A stretch of DNA of 32,954 nucleotides from the NCBI GenBank assembly GCA_030372965.1, contig JAUCQC010000067.1:1-32954 (forward strand), written 5' to 3'. The notes under the pieces were generated by a model that was not told the DNA's origin, searched no databases, and saw nothing but the letters and a program-made list of their open reading frames with translations. This stretch comes from a bacterium (GTDB lineage: Bacteria; Zhuqueibacterota; QNDG01; DTFT01). Below are positions 1 through 7,686 of the stretch, in pieces. Position numbers and translations under genes: made by a program. Positions within the stretch are counted from its first letter, which is position 1. Each line of letters opens with the position of its first letter.

Positions 1-915
1 GTACAGTCCCGGGGCCGCGGCAAGGCCGGCCGCGTCCGCGCGGATGAACCCCCGCTCCAGCGTCGCGCCCGCGGCTTCAAGACCGAGGCCCGCGGAATTC
101 GGGGTCCGGCCGGCGCAGACCAGCACTTTTTCGGTCTCCTCGACGCGGCCGTCCGCCAGTTCGGTGAAGCACCGTCCGTTCCGCACGGTGACGGACCGCA
201 CCGCGATGCCGGCGTGGATACGGACACCCCTCCGGCCCATGGAGGCCGCCAGCGTCTGGCCGGCGCGGCTGTCCATGCCCGGCAGGATCCGGTCCGCCAT
301 TTCCACGATCACGACGCGGGTGCCCAGGGACGCGAACACGCGGCCGAATTCCACGCCCACGGCGCCCGCGCCCACGACCAGCAGGCTCCCGGGAACCGCT
401 TCGAGCTCCAGCGCTTCGTCGCTGGTGATCACGTGAACGCCGTCGAACGGAAAGACCGCGGGCCTGGCCGGTTCTGAACCGGTTGCCACGATCACGGCCC
501 TGTTCGCTGCCAGGCGGCTCTCTCCGCCCTCCGCATCGCGGACCCGGACGAAGAGCGGACCGTCGAGTTCGGCGCGCCCGCGCACGAGCCGGACGCCGCT
601 GCCGGAGAGCAGTTTTTCCACGCCGCCGACGAGCTGTCCCACGATCTGCCTCTTCCGCGCCTGCATGGCCGGCCAGTCGGGGACCGGTGTTCCGGCCGAA
701 AAGCCGAAGGACGCGGCCCGCTTCGCTTTCTCGAAGGCCTCCAGGGACCCGATCAGCGCCTTGGTGGGAATGCAGCCGCGGTTGAGGCAGGTGCCGCCGG
801 TCTCCCGGCTCTCAACCACGGCGACGGACGCGCCGAGCCTGGCCGCGGCCAGGGCCGCCGAGTAACCGGCCGTTCCGGAACCCAGCACGACGATGTCGAA
901 TGTCTCTGATTTCAT
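1..915 (-). CDS. lpd: Dihydrolipoamide dehydrogenase (E3), C-terminus cut by window edge
   Basis: FAD-dependent pyridine nucleotide-disulfide oxidoreductase that reoxidises the lipoyl groups of 2-oxoacid dehydrogenase or glycine-cleavage complexes in the cytoplasm. The visible 305 residues begin MKSETFDIVV, with the FAD-binding GSGTAGYSAA loop at about 12-21 and the redox pair in GGTCLNRGCIPTK (Cys43 and Cys48, CX4C), which is the lipoamide dehydrogenase arrangement. A second Rossmann motif (VVGAGAVGVEFG) for NAD follows. The protein runs off the left edge before the dimerisation domain with the His-Glu pair, so a mercuric or other disulfide reductase of the same family cannot be fully excluded. 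ATG at 913-915 is chosen because it gives the canonical N-terminus; it lies only 5 bases after the mlaD stop, so the gene is probably the last visible member of the mlaEFD transcript. Confidence 0.93.
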   Translation of the reverse strand, partial: MKSETFDIVVLGSGTAGYSAALAAARLGASVAVVESRETGGTCLNRGCIPTKALIGSLEAFEKAKRAASFGFSAGTPVPDWPAMQARKRQIVGQLVGGVEKLLSGSGVRLVRGRAELDGPLFVRVRDAEGGESRLAANRAVIVATGSEPARPAVFPFDGVHVITSDEALELEAVPGSLLVVGAGAVGVEFGRVFASLGTRVVIVEMADRILPGMDSRAGQTLAASMGRRGVRIHAGIAVRSVTVRNGRCFTELADGRVEETEKVLVCAGRTPNSAGLGLEAAGATLERGFIRADAAGLAAAPGLY

Positions 916-920
916 GCCGG

Positions 921-1931
921 TCACCGCCTTCCCGCCGTGTCGGCCGCGGACTCGAGCCGATGATCCTCGCCCGCCTGTCTCCGGTTGCGGATCAGCCACC
1001 TGGCCACGGCGCTCTTTTTGGTGCCGACCACCACGTCCCTCAGCCCTTCGTACAGCTCCGGGTCATTGATCAGGAGCCCGAGCGTGCCCGCGCCGGTGTC
1101 CAGCTTGGCGGACACGGCCGCCAGCGATCGGGCGGCCGACCGCAGGTCGTCGAGCGTGCTCTCCATGTATTCCGGATCGTTGATCAGCCGGCCGAGCGCG
1201 CCGCGTTCGCCCTTCAGGTTGGCGGCCGTGACCTTGAGGTCCGCGGCCGCGGACTCGACGTCCGCCAGGGTTTTCCGCAGGTCCGCCGTGCTGTCCGACA
1301 TCAGGACGCCCAGGGCGCCCCGGCCGCGCTCCATCCGGTCCAGGATCACGACGAGCCGTTCGGACGCCACGGACAGGTTGTGCAGCGTTTGCCTCAGCTC
1401 CAGCGGCTCGTTGAGCGCGGTTCCGATGGCGCCCTGTCCGCGGTCGATCTTGGCGATGACCCGCAGGAGCCCGTCGATCACCGACGACGTGCTGTCGACG
1501 ATCGCGCTCATGCCCGGCGACTCGTCCGCGTCGATGAACCCGCCCGCCGGTACCGGCGGCTGGTCCGGGCTCCCCATGGAGAGCAGGACGACCTTGCCGT
1601 AGACGATGCTCGCGGAGCCGATTCTCGCGCGGGTGTCCCGGCGGATGCGCTTCGACGCGTCCTTCTGGACCGTGATCTCGACCACGATGCGCTTCTCGTC
1701 CAGCGCCTCCGGGAACCCGATGGCGCTGACGTTCCCCACCTCCACGCCGGTCAGCAGGACCGGGTCGCCCTTGTAGAGCCCGGCCGTGGAGGCGAACTGG
1801 ACGCGGTAGGAGACCCGGTCGGCGAACCAGCTCTGCGAACCGCCGATCGTGAACACCACGACCAGCAGTATCACGATCACCGCGAGAATGAAGGCGCCGA
1901 CGCGCATTTCCCGTTTCGTGCGAGCGGACAT
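921..1931 (-). CDS. mlaD: MlaD-like MCE-domain substrate-binding protein
   Basis: Periplasmic, membrane-anchored component of an Mla/MCE-type phospholipid transporter, expected to form a ring on the MlaE permease. The 336-residue protein has a short cytoplasmic N-terminus, one membrane helix (about residues 10-30, LAVIVILLVVVFTIGG) and an MCE domain (about 39-117, including YRVQFASTAGLYKGDPVLLTGVEVG). After the MCE domain come four imperfect repeats about 50 residues apart, each built on G-x-GALG-xL-xND (GQGAIGTALNEP, GRGALGVLMSDS, GERGALGRLINDP, GAGTLGLLINDP) and separated by helical, coiled-coil-like stretches. E. coli MlaD (about 183 residues) lacks this tail; long MCE proteins of other phyla have similar ones. 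It lies 40 bases after mlaF, with AAGGAAAG upstream of the ATG. Confidence 0.92.
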   Translation of the reverse strand: MSARTKREMRVGAFILAVIVILLVVVFTIGGSQSWFADRVSYRVQFASTAGLYKGDPVLLTGVEVGNVSAIGFPEALDEKRIVVEITVQKDASKRIRRDTRARIGSASIVYGKVVLLSMGSPDQPPVPAGGFIDADESPGMSAIVDSTSSVIDGLLRVIAKIDRGQGAIGTALNEPLELRQTLHNLSVASERLVVILDRMERGRGALGVLMSDSTADLRKTLADVESAAADLKVTAANLKGERGALGRLINDPEYMESTLDDLRSAARSLAAVSAKLDTGAGTLGLLINDPELYEGLRDVVVGTKKSAVARWLIRNRRQAGEDHRLESAADTAGRR

Positions 1932-1971
1932 GACTTTTCTTTCCTTCCGCCGGCCGCGGGGCCGGGGATTC

Positions 1972-2697
1972 TTAGCCTCTCAGAAAGTCCTGGATGACGT
2001 GGTCGTCGCTCGCCTGAATCTCGGCGGGCGTGCCCAGAAACCGGATGCGGCCGCGGTGCAGAAAGGCGATGCGGTCCGCGATCGACAGGGCGCTCTGGAT
2101 GTTGTGCGTGACCACCACCGACGTGACGTCGAGCTTTTCGTGCACGCCGCGCATCAGCTTGGTCACCCATTTGGTGGTGATGGGGTCGAGCCCCGTGGTC
2201 GGCTCGTCGTAGAGCAGGGCCCGCGGCTCGAGAATAACGGCCCGGGCCAGGGCCACCCGCTTGCGCATGCCGCCGCTGAGCTTGTCGGGCATCATTCGCT
2301 CGACGCTCTCCAGCCCGACCATCTTCAGCTTTTCCCGCACCCGGTCCCGGATCTCCCGGTCGGAGAGGCGCGTGTGCTCCCGCAGGGGAAAGGCGACGTT
2401 CTCCAGCACGTTCAGGGAGTCGAACAGGGCGCCGTTCTGGAACAGGAACCCGACCCGGCGGCGCCACTCGAGCCAGTCGGCTTCGCCGAAGCCGTCGGAC
2501 GGACGCTCCTCCAGGTACACGCGCCCCCGGTCCGGGCTGAGCAGTCCCACGATGTGCTTGAGAATGACCGTCTTGCCGGACCCTGAACCGCCGAGGATGA
2601 CCAGCATCTCCTTCTTGCGGATGAGCACGGTCAGCCCGCGGAGGACCTCCTTGTCCTCGAAGGACTTGTGCACCTCGTCAAAGAACACGAAGGGCAT
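1972..2697 (-). CDS. mlaF: MlaF-like ABC transporter ATPase
   Basis: ATP-binding subunit that powers the MlaEFD lipid transporter at the inner membrane. The 241-residue protein has Walker A GGSGSGKT (36-43), a Q-loop in FLFQNGALFD, the ABC signature LSGGM (140-144) and Walker B LLYDEPTTGLDP (161-172). FQNGALFDSLNVLENVAFPL and the LSGGMRKRVALARA form are typical of the MlaF/Ttg2A group. The ATG is 6 bases after the mlaE stop and its likely ribosome binding site (TGAGG) overlaps that stop, so translation of the two is probably coupled. Confidence 0.96.
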   Translation of the reverse strand: MPFVFFDEVHKSFEDKEVLRGLTVLIRKKEMLVILGGSGSGKTVILKHIVGLLSPDRGRVYLEERPSDGFGEADWLEWRRRVGFLFQNGALFDSLNVLENVAFPLREHTRLSDREIRDRVREKLKMVGLESVERMMPDKLSGGMRKRVALARAVILEPRALLYDEPTTGLDPITTKWVTKLMRGVHEKLDVTSVVVTHNIQSALSIADRIAFLHRGRIRFLGTPAEIQASDDHVIQDFLRG

Positions 2698-2703
2698 GGC
2701 GCC

Positions 2704-3462
2704 TCACAGGATCACGAGCAGCTTGGTGAGCGCGTAGTCCGAAACGATCACGCAGATCGAGCTGGCCACCACGGCCCGGGTCACCGACCGCCCCACGCCC
2801 TCCGCCCCACCGGTCACGGCCAGGCCGTAGTGACAGCCGATCAGGGAGACGAAGAACCCGAAGAACCCGGCCTTGAACATGCCGTGCAGAAAATCGCCCA
2901 GGTCCACCGCGCGGTCCACCTGGGAGAGATAGGTGTCGAACGTCATGTGGATGTCCGCAAGGCTCACGACCAGACCCCCGAGTATGCCGACGACGTCGGC
3001 CACAAGCGTGAGCAGCGGAAACACGATGACCGCGGCGGTCATGCGCGGGAACACCAGCTTCTTCGCCGGGCTCGCGCCCATGAGCCGTATCGCGTCGATC
3101 TGCTCCGTGACCGCCATGGAGCCGATCACCGAGGTGATGCCGGCCGTGACCCGGCCGCCCACCAGCAGGGCGGTGAGCAGGGGGCCGAACTCCCGCGTGA
3201 TGGCCAGCGCCACGCCGATGCCGATCATGGCCCGGCCCGCGAAATTCGCCTCGGAATAGGCCACCTGCACGGCCAGCACCATGCCCACGAAGAACGAGAA
3301 CAGCGCCACCATGACCAGCGACTGCACGCCGATTTCGTCCATCTGGGCGACGACCGCGCCGAACTCGGACGGCCGGCGGAATCCGTAACGGAGGGAATCG
3401 CGCCAGAGCAGGGCGATGCCGCCCAGGCTCCCCGCGGCGTTCCGGATCATCCGTTTCAGCAT
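2704..3462 (-). CDS. mlaE: MlaE-like ABC transporter permease
   Basis: Integral inner-membrane subunit of the MCE/Mla lipid transporter. The 252 residues contain an amphipathic N-terminal segment followed by about five hydrophobic stretches, and family-typical motifs: ALFSFFVGMVLAVQ, GIGVALAITREFGPLLTALLVGGRVTAGI and GSMAVTEQIDAIRLMGASP. Length and motifs match the MlaE/YrbE family. It is the first of the mlaE-mlaF-mlaD set and starts 73 bases after the gpmI stop. The gap is extremely GC-rich, with short inverted repeats of GGCCGG type and no clear T-tract terminator, so gpmI readthrough into mla is possible. No mlaC or mlaB gene is present next to it. Confidence 0.95.
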   Translation of the reverse strand: MLKRMIRNAAGSLGGIALLWRDSLRYGFRRPSEFGAVVAQMDEIGVQSLVMVALFSFFVGMVLAVQVAYSEANFAGRAMIGIGVALAITREFGPLLTALLVGGRVTAGITSVIGSMAVTEQIDAIRLMGASPAKKLVFPRMTAAVIVFPLLTLVADVVGILGGLVVSLADIHMTFDTYLSQVDRAVDLGDFLHGMFKAGFFGFFVSLIGCHYGLAVTGGAEGVGRSVTRAVVASSICVIVSDYALTKLLVIL

Positions 3463-3535
3463 GAGCGCCCCGCCGCGGGTAAGCGGCTCCCGGCCGGACC
3501 GGCCGCGGGCCGGCCCGGGATTCGGCCCGATCCGG

Positions 3536-5185
3536 TCACGTGAATGTCACGAGGCTCGGATCATACTCGGCGGGAGCCTCGAACCCGAGGAAGTTCAGGC
3601 ACGTGGCCGCGATGCGGCTCAATCCGGCGCCGGTCACGTCCGACAGGCGGAAGCGTCCCGCGAGCGACGGCGCGTACAGGATGAAGGGGACCGGATTGAG
3701 GGTGTGGGCCGTCTTGGGCACCGGGTTCCCGGCCGCGTCGGTTTTGGGCCTGCCCTTCTTGTCCGTCTCGAACATTTCGTCCGAATTGCCGTGGTCCGCG
3801 GTGATCAGGGCCGCGCCGTCCAGGGAGGCGATGACCGGGAGCAGGCGCGACAGGGCCAGGTCCACGGCCTCCACGCCCATGACCGCCGATCGGAACACGC
3901 CGGTGTGGCCGACCATGTCCCCGTTCGCGTAGTTCACGCGGCCGAACCGGTGTTTGCCCGACCGGAGCTCCCCGATGAGCCGGTCGGTGATCTCGGCGCT
4001 CTTCATCCAGGGCCGCTGTTCGAAGGGCACGCGGTCCGAGGGGATTTCGACGTAGGTTTCCGACTTTTCGTCGAACTTGCCGCTCCAGTTGCCGTTCCAG
4101 AAATACGTGACGTGCCCGAATTTCTGGGTCTCGCTGATCGCGAGCTGGGTCACGCCGGCCCGGGCCAGGGTCTGGCCGAGCGTGTTCTCGAAAACCGGGG
4201 GCGAGACGAGAAACCGGGCCGGAATTTTCAGGTCGCCGTCGTACTGCATCATGCCGGCGTACCGGACGCGGGGCCGCGCCCCCCGGTCGAACTTGTCGAA
4301 GGCCTCGTCCTCGAAGGCGCGGCTGATCTCGATGGCGCGATCGCCCCGGAAATTGAAGAAGATCACCGAGTCGCCGTCGCGGATCGGGCCCAGGGGCTGC
4401 CCGTTCCGCTCGATGACGAAGGCGGGCAGGAACTGGTCGGTGACGGCCGGATCGCGCTCGCGGATCGCGCGGATGGCCTGCTCGGCCGAGGCGAAACGCT
4501 CGCCCTTGCCCTGCACGTGGGTTTCCCAGCCGAGCTTGACCATGTTCCAGTCGGCCTCGTAGCGGTCCATGGTCACCTTCATGCGGCCGCCGCCGCTGGC
4601 GACGGCGTAATCCCCGCCGGACGCGTTCAGCTCCTTCAGGAAAGCCTCGAAGGGCAGCACGTATTCGAGCGCGGACTTTTCGCCCACGTCCCGGCCGTCG
4701 AGAAGGATGTGGACGCGGACCGTGGCCACGCCCTCCGCCTTCGCCTGTTTCAGCATGGCCTGGAGGTGCCGGATGTGGCTGTGCACGTTGCCGTCCGAGA
4801 AGAGGCCGATGAAATGCAGCGCGCCGCCCGACTCCTTCACGCCGCCGACGAGCTCCTTCCAGGTTTCGGTCCGCCACAGCCGCCCCGAATCGATCGCGTC
4901 ATTGACGAGCCGCGCGCCCTGGGCGAAGACGCGGCCCGCGCCGATGGCGTTGTGCCCCACCTCGGAGTTGCCCATGTCCTCGTCCGAGGGCAGGCCCACG
5001 GCCGTGCCGTGCGCCTTCAGCGACGTGTGAACGCATTCCCGATTCAGGCGGTCCAGGGTCGGCGTGGCCGCGGCCCGAACCGCGTTCCCCTCGTTCTCGG
5101 GCCCGATGCCCACGCCGTCCATCACCACGACCAGAACCGGCCCCTTGCAGCCGGAGAATCCGGACAATCTCTTGAGTGTGCTCAT
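3536..5185 (-). CDS. gpmI: 2,3-bisphosphoglycerate-independent phosphoglycerate mutase
   Basis: Glycolytic/gluconeogenic enzyme interconverting 3- and 2-phosphoglycerate through a phosphoserine intermediate, using two divalent metal ions. With the start at ATG 5183-5185 the protein is 549 residues, at the upper end of the usual 510-550 range. Visible features are VVVMDGVGIG with metal ligand Asp23, DMGNSEVGHNAIGAGR with the catalytic Ser74, the substrate-binding DGNVHSHIRHL and LLDGRDVG segments, and the C-terminal metal-binding motifs NYANGDMVGHTGVF and ITADHGNSDEM. The frame is open further upstream to 5266, but that extension is arginine-rich and unlike the family. ATG 5197 is another possible start, although its AAAGGA sits too close. 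The gene lies about 100 bases after the DUF362 gene stop. Confidence 0.95.
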   Translation of the reverse strand: MSTLKRLSGFSGCKGPVLVVVMDGVGIGPENEGNAVRAAATPTLDRLNRECVHTSLKAHGTAVGLPSDEDMGNSEVGHNAIGAGRVFAQGARLVNDAIDSGRLWRTETWKELVGGVKESGGALHFIGLFSDGNVHSHIRHLQAMLKQAKAEGVATVRVHILLDGRDVGEKSALEYVLPFEAFLKELNASGGDYAVASGGGRMKVTMDRYEADWNMVKLGWETHVQGKGERFASAEQAIRAIRERDPAVTDQFLPAFVIERNGQPLGPIRDGDSVIFFNFRGDRAIEISRAFEDEAFDKFDRGARPRVRYAGMMQYDGDLKIPARFLVSPPVFENTLGQTLARAGVTQLAISETQKFGHVTYFWNGNWSGKFDEKSETYVEIPSDRVPFEQRPWMKSAEITDRLIGELRSGKHRFGRVNYANGDMVGHTGVFRSAVMGVEAVDLALSRLLPVIASLDGAALITADHGNSDEMFETDKKGRPKTDAAGNPVPKTAHTLNPVPFILYAPSLAGRFRLSDVTGAGLSRIAATCLNFLGFEAPAEYDPSLVTFT

Positions 5186-5287
5186 TGTTTCGATCATTCC
5201 TTTTCTGTTTGTGTGGGCCTCGCGGGTCGCGGTCCGCGGGCGGACTTCGGGAAGGCCGGATTCCACCGGCCGGGGGAGACCCGCCGG

Positions 5288-6358
5288 TTAAATCCCGATC
5301 AGTTCGTAATCCATGCTCCCCAAACCGATCTCGGCGCCGTGCCGGATCTGCGCCCGGCCGTCCAGTCCCGGATAGGACTGATCAGTCAGCTCCTTTCCGG
5401 ACCGCTTCAGAATGAGGTCGAGGCTCGCGGCGTCCAGCGCCACGGGGTCCGTGCCCGCGAGAATGCCGATGTCCGGCAGTATGGGCTTCTGCCGGAAGGG
5501 CATGCAGTCGCAGTCCTTCGTGACTGACACGATGAAGTTCAGGTACACCGCCCTGTCCTGCCGGCCGGTCACGACGCCCAGGGCGTGTTCGGCCATGCGC
5601 CGCTGCAGGTCTACCGAGTCCCGGTTCCAGTCGTGCTTGATGGCGTCGAAACGGCAGACCGTGACGCATTCGCCGCACCCGATGCAGGTTTCGGGATCGA
5701 TCGCGGCCCTGCCGCCGGTCAGCGCGATCGCGTCCGCGGGGCAGTGTTCCGCGCACGCGCCGCATCCCGTGCAGGCCTCCCGCTTGACTTCGGGTTTCAG
5801 CACGGCGTGCTGTCTGAGCTTGCCCTTGCGGCTGGCGAATCCCATGCCGAGATTCTTGATCGCGCCGCCCAGTCCCGTGGCCAGGTGGCCGGTGACATGC
5901 GACAGCACGATCAGGCTGTCCGCGTCCCGCGCCGCCGCGGCCACCGACACTTCGCTGAAAATGCGGCCCGGAATGGGCACCGTTTTCTCGTCCGAGCCGT
6001 TCAGGCCGTCGGCGATGATCACGGGCGCGCCGGTTTTTCCGAGCGTGAACCCCCGGTCCGCCGCGAACCGCAGATGGGTGATGGCATTGTCCCGCACGCT
6101 CTTGTAGAGAACGCAGGTGTCCGTGAGAAAAGGCTCGGCTGAAAGCGATCGCGCCGCCTCGACCACGGGCCGGACATAATCGGGCGGGATGGCGGTGTCG
6201 TTTTTCGGCTCGCCGAAATGCAGTTTGACCGCGACCCGGTCATGGGCCCTGACCCGGGACGAAATGCCCGCGGCCTCGAGCAGGCCGCGGATCTTCCGCT
6301 GAACCTCTTTCACCGGTTCTTCCCTGCTGGCTGGCGCGAAATGAATCCGGGACTTCAA
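5288..6358 (-). CDS. DUF362 protein with two 4Fe-4S ferredoxin motifs
   Basis: Cytoplasmic iron-sulfur protein of the DUF362 family; the reaction is not established. The 356 residues consist of a DUF362 domain (for example VAVKLHFGEP, IKNLGMGFASRKGK and the C-terminal TDPVALDAASLDLI) with an inserted bacterial ferredoxin unit. The unit has CX2CX2CX3CP at Cys196, 199, 202 and 206, and CX2CX2CX3C at Cys225, 228, 231 and 235, enough for two 4Fe-4S clusters. The start is a TTG at 6356-6358. It is supported by AAAGGA about 8 bases upstream and by the absence of any ATG or GTG near the N-terminus. It is followed by gpmI about 100 bases downstream on the same strand. An electron-transfer or maturation role is inference. 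Confidence 0.88.
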   Translation of the reverse strand: MKSRIHFAPASREEPVKEVQRKIRGLLEAAGISSRVRAHDRVAVKLHFGEPKNDTAIPPDYVRPVVEAARSLSAEPFLTDTCVLYKSVRDNAITHLRFAADRGFTLGKTGAPVIIADGLNGSDEKTVPIPGRIFSEVSVAAAARDADSLIVLSHVTGHLATGLGGAIKNLGMGFASRKGKLRQHAVLKPEVKREACTGCGACAEHCPADAIALTGGRAAIDPETCIGCGECVTVCRFDAIKHDWNRDSVDLQRRMAEHALGVVTGRQDRAVYLNFIVSVTKDCDCMPFRQKPILPDIGILAGTDPVALDAASLDLILKRSGKELTDQSYPGLDGRAQIRHGAEIGLGSMDYELIGI

Positions 6359-6454
6359 ATGAGATTCCTTTCAGGGGCCGGGCCGGGCGATATCGTCTTG
6401 ATGGACGCGGGAATCCGTACAGCCCGGAACATTTGTCCCGGGCCTGTTTAGTAT

Positions 6455-6460
6455 ATTATA
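6455..6460 (-). promoter_or_regulatory. Possible -10 box for the DUF362 gene
   Basis: The minus strand reads a perfect TATAAT within an AT-only patch about 97 bases upstream of the TTG start, in otherwise GC-rich sequence. No good -35 hexamer is found 16-18 bases further upstream (the position reads CGGTGA), so this is only a candidate. Confidence 0.3.
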
Positions 6461-6547
6461 ATATCAATACGGATGGATCACCGCCCGGGCACAAGAAGCA
6501 ACCCAATCTAACATCATCGAATTTATGAATTTCTGACTTGAAAAGCA

Positions 6548-6582
6548 AGGAAAAGCCTCCCCTGGTGAAGACAAGGGAGGCT
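6548..6582 (-). terminator. Rho-independent terminator after the lipoprotein gene
   Basis: On the minus strand a perfect 8-bp stem AGCCTCCC/GGGAGGCT with a 13-base loop is followed by TTTTCC. It lies about 90 bases after the lipoprotein stop at 6672 and before the DUF362 gene, so it probably separates the two transcripts. Confidence 0.65.
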
Positions 6583-6671
6583 GAATTGATATCATCCGGA
6601 TGGAAGAATTGTATGGATACAGTTCGATTACTGATCAAAGACCATGACCATACACAAAATGATGGTCTTCT

Positions 6672-7307
6672 CTATTTTTCAATCAGATTGACATTTTCCA
6701 GCGAGCCGGTGACACGGCCTCCGTTGGATAAAATTACGTTTACTTTGCAATCAGGATTATTGGTCCGTATGTCGCCCTCCACCACCGAACCATTATTAAT
6801 TTCAATGACTTGGGGATGCTCTTGATCCGAGTTAAAATTTTTCGACCGTTTGATGAGAATACCGCCCTCTATCCGGCTTCCGTGATTCAGATAGACATCG
6901 CCATTATATAGAACAATGCCTCCCTGGACCAGAGCGCTGTCGAGCCTGACCGGCCCGTTCACCGACTTGATGCCCCTTTTCACCACCGAGCCGGGCTCCA
7001 TGTCCAGGGAACCGTTGACGATGTCCACTTTGCGGCTCACGACCGCTTCCTCTTCAATGGAAACGCCGCCGTTCACGGATTTGAGTCCGCGTACCGTGGA
7101 TCTTTTGCCGACCTGAATACTGCCGTTGACGCTCACGCATTCGCCCTGCACCCGGCAGTCCGACCCGACCCGGACATTTCCGTTCACGGAGCGGGCGCCG
7201 CGATGCCTCCGGGATCCGTCCGGAACCCGCACATCCTTGTTCACGCTGAAATCGCAGGCCGTGAAAACCAGAAGCAGGCCGATCGCCGCGCCGAGCAGTT
7301 TCTTCAT
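6672..7307 (-). CDS. Lipoprotein with SVNG beta-solenoid-like repeats
   Basis: Predicted lipoprotein of 211 residues; function unknown. The start ATG at 7305-7307 follows GGGGGAAGGAAA and gives MKKLLGAAIGLLLVFTAC, a lipoprotein signal peptide with the lipobox cysteine at residue 18. The rest is a run of about 20-residue repeats centred on SVNG (ARSVNGNVRVGS, CVSVNGSIQVG, LKSVNGGVSIEE, DIVNGSLDMEPG, IKSVNGPVRLDS, VLYNGDVYLNHG, EINNGSVVEGD, LSNGGRVTGS). The alternating hydrophobic and small residues suggest a right-handed beta-helix, resembling bactofilin or DUF4097/adhesin-like repeats without matching either clearly. The TAG stop at 6672-6674 shows that TAG is a normal stop in this genome. 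The frame also opens at 7331, but the later ATG is better supported. Confidence 0.8.
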   Translation of the reverse strand: MKKLLGAAIGLLLVFTACDFSVNKDVRVPDGSRRHRGARSVNGNVRVGSDCRVQGECVSVNGSIQVGKRSTVRGLKSVNGGVSIEEEAVVSRKVDIVNGSLDMEPGSVVKRGIKSVNGPVRLDSALVQGGIVLYNGDVYLNHGSRIEGGILIKRSKNFNSDQEHPQVIEINNGSVVEGDIRTNNPDCKVNVILSNGGRVTGSLENVNLIEK

Positions 7308-7469
7308 TTTCCTTCCCCCGGAATGGTTCATTTTAAGAGAGGCTATTGGATATACGGCTGTGCGGCGGAAAAGTTGGCGCCGGAAAGCGGATGCCGTCCT
7401 GAGTATAGCCCTCCTGCTAGGCCCACGAAGGACCTTTTAGAGGGCCGGGCATTTCAAATACCGAATCCG

Positions 7470-7580
7470 TGTCATTGCGAGCCCGTACCGGCTCCGCCGG
7501 GACGGGCGTGGCAATCTCAGCTTAAGACGCGAAACCCGAGATTGCTTCGGCCTGCCCACTGGGCAGGCCTCGCAATGACA
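7470..7580. repeat. TGTCATTGCGAG palindromic repeat, copy 1 (complete)
   Basis: Outer arms TGTCATTGCGAG and CTCGCAATGACA enclose, in order, a variable hairpin (CCCGT..CCGGC..GCCGG..ACGGG), inner arm GGCAATCTC, a short spacer, inner arm CGAGATTGC, and a second hairpin (CCTGCCCACTGGGCAGG). The same architecture recurs at 7605, 10160, 22865, 22991 and 23403. Confidence 0.95.
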
Positions 7581-7604
7581 GACTTATCATTAAATTCTAA
7601 ACCG

Positions 7605-7680
7605 TGTCATTGCGAGCCCGTACCGGCTCCGCCGGGACGGTCGTGGCAATCTCAGCTTAGACCGCCAAACCGGAGATTGC
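7605..7680. repeat. TGTCATTGCGAG palindromic repeat, copy 2 (right end missing)
   Basis: The left arm, left hairpin and both inner arms (GCAATCTC and GGAGATTGC) match copy 1 almost base for base. The second hairpin and the right outer arm are absent: the repeat ends at 7680, just 6 bases from the panC stop codon. Either the right half was deleted or the copy is a 5'-only derivative. Confidence 0.9.
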
Positions 7681-7686
7681 CCCGGA

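Larger units (their letters stand above)
6359..6671. other. Intergenic region between DUF362 gene and SVNG-repeat lipoprotein gene
   Basis: No coding region is supported in these 313 bases; the short frames here have no family resemblance or ribosome binding site. The stretch is clearly more AT-rich than its flanks. It holds a terminator-like hairpin for the lipoprotein gene (6548-6582), a looser inverted repeat AAGACCAT/ATGGTCTT (6638-6669) directly after that gene's stop, and a TATAAT-like box upstream of the DUF362 gene. Confidence 0.7.
7308..7686. other. Repeat-bearing intergenic region between panC and lipoprotein gene
   Basis: No gene is supported here. The interval holds two copies of the TGTCATTGCGAG palindromic repeat (7470-7580 and a truncated copy at 7605-7680) and about 140 bases of leader before the lipoprotein gene. 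That leader has a minus-strand TATACT at 7402-7407 but no convincing -35. Confidence 0.6.

Noticed and set aside
7470-7680. Structured ncRNA or riboswitch for panC or the lipoprotein gene
   Set aside because: The same structure recurs next to unrelated genes and, for panC, lies after the stop codon. A dispersed repeat explains it better.
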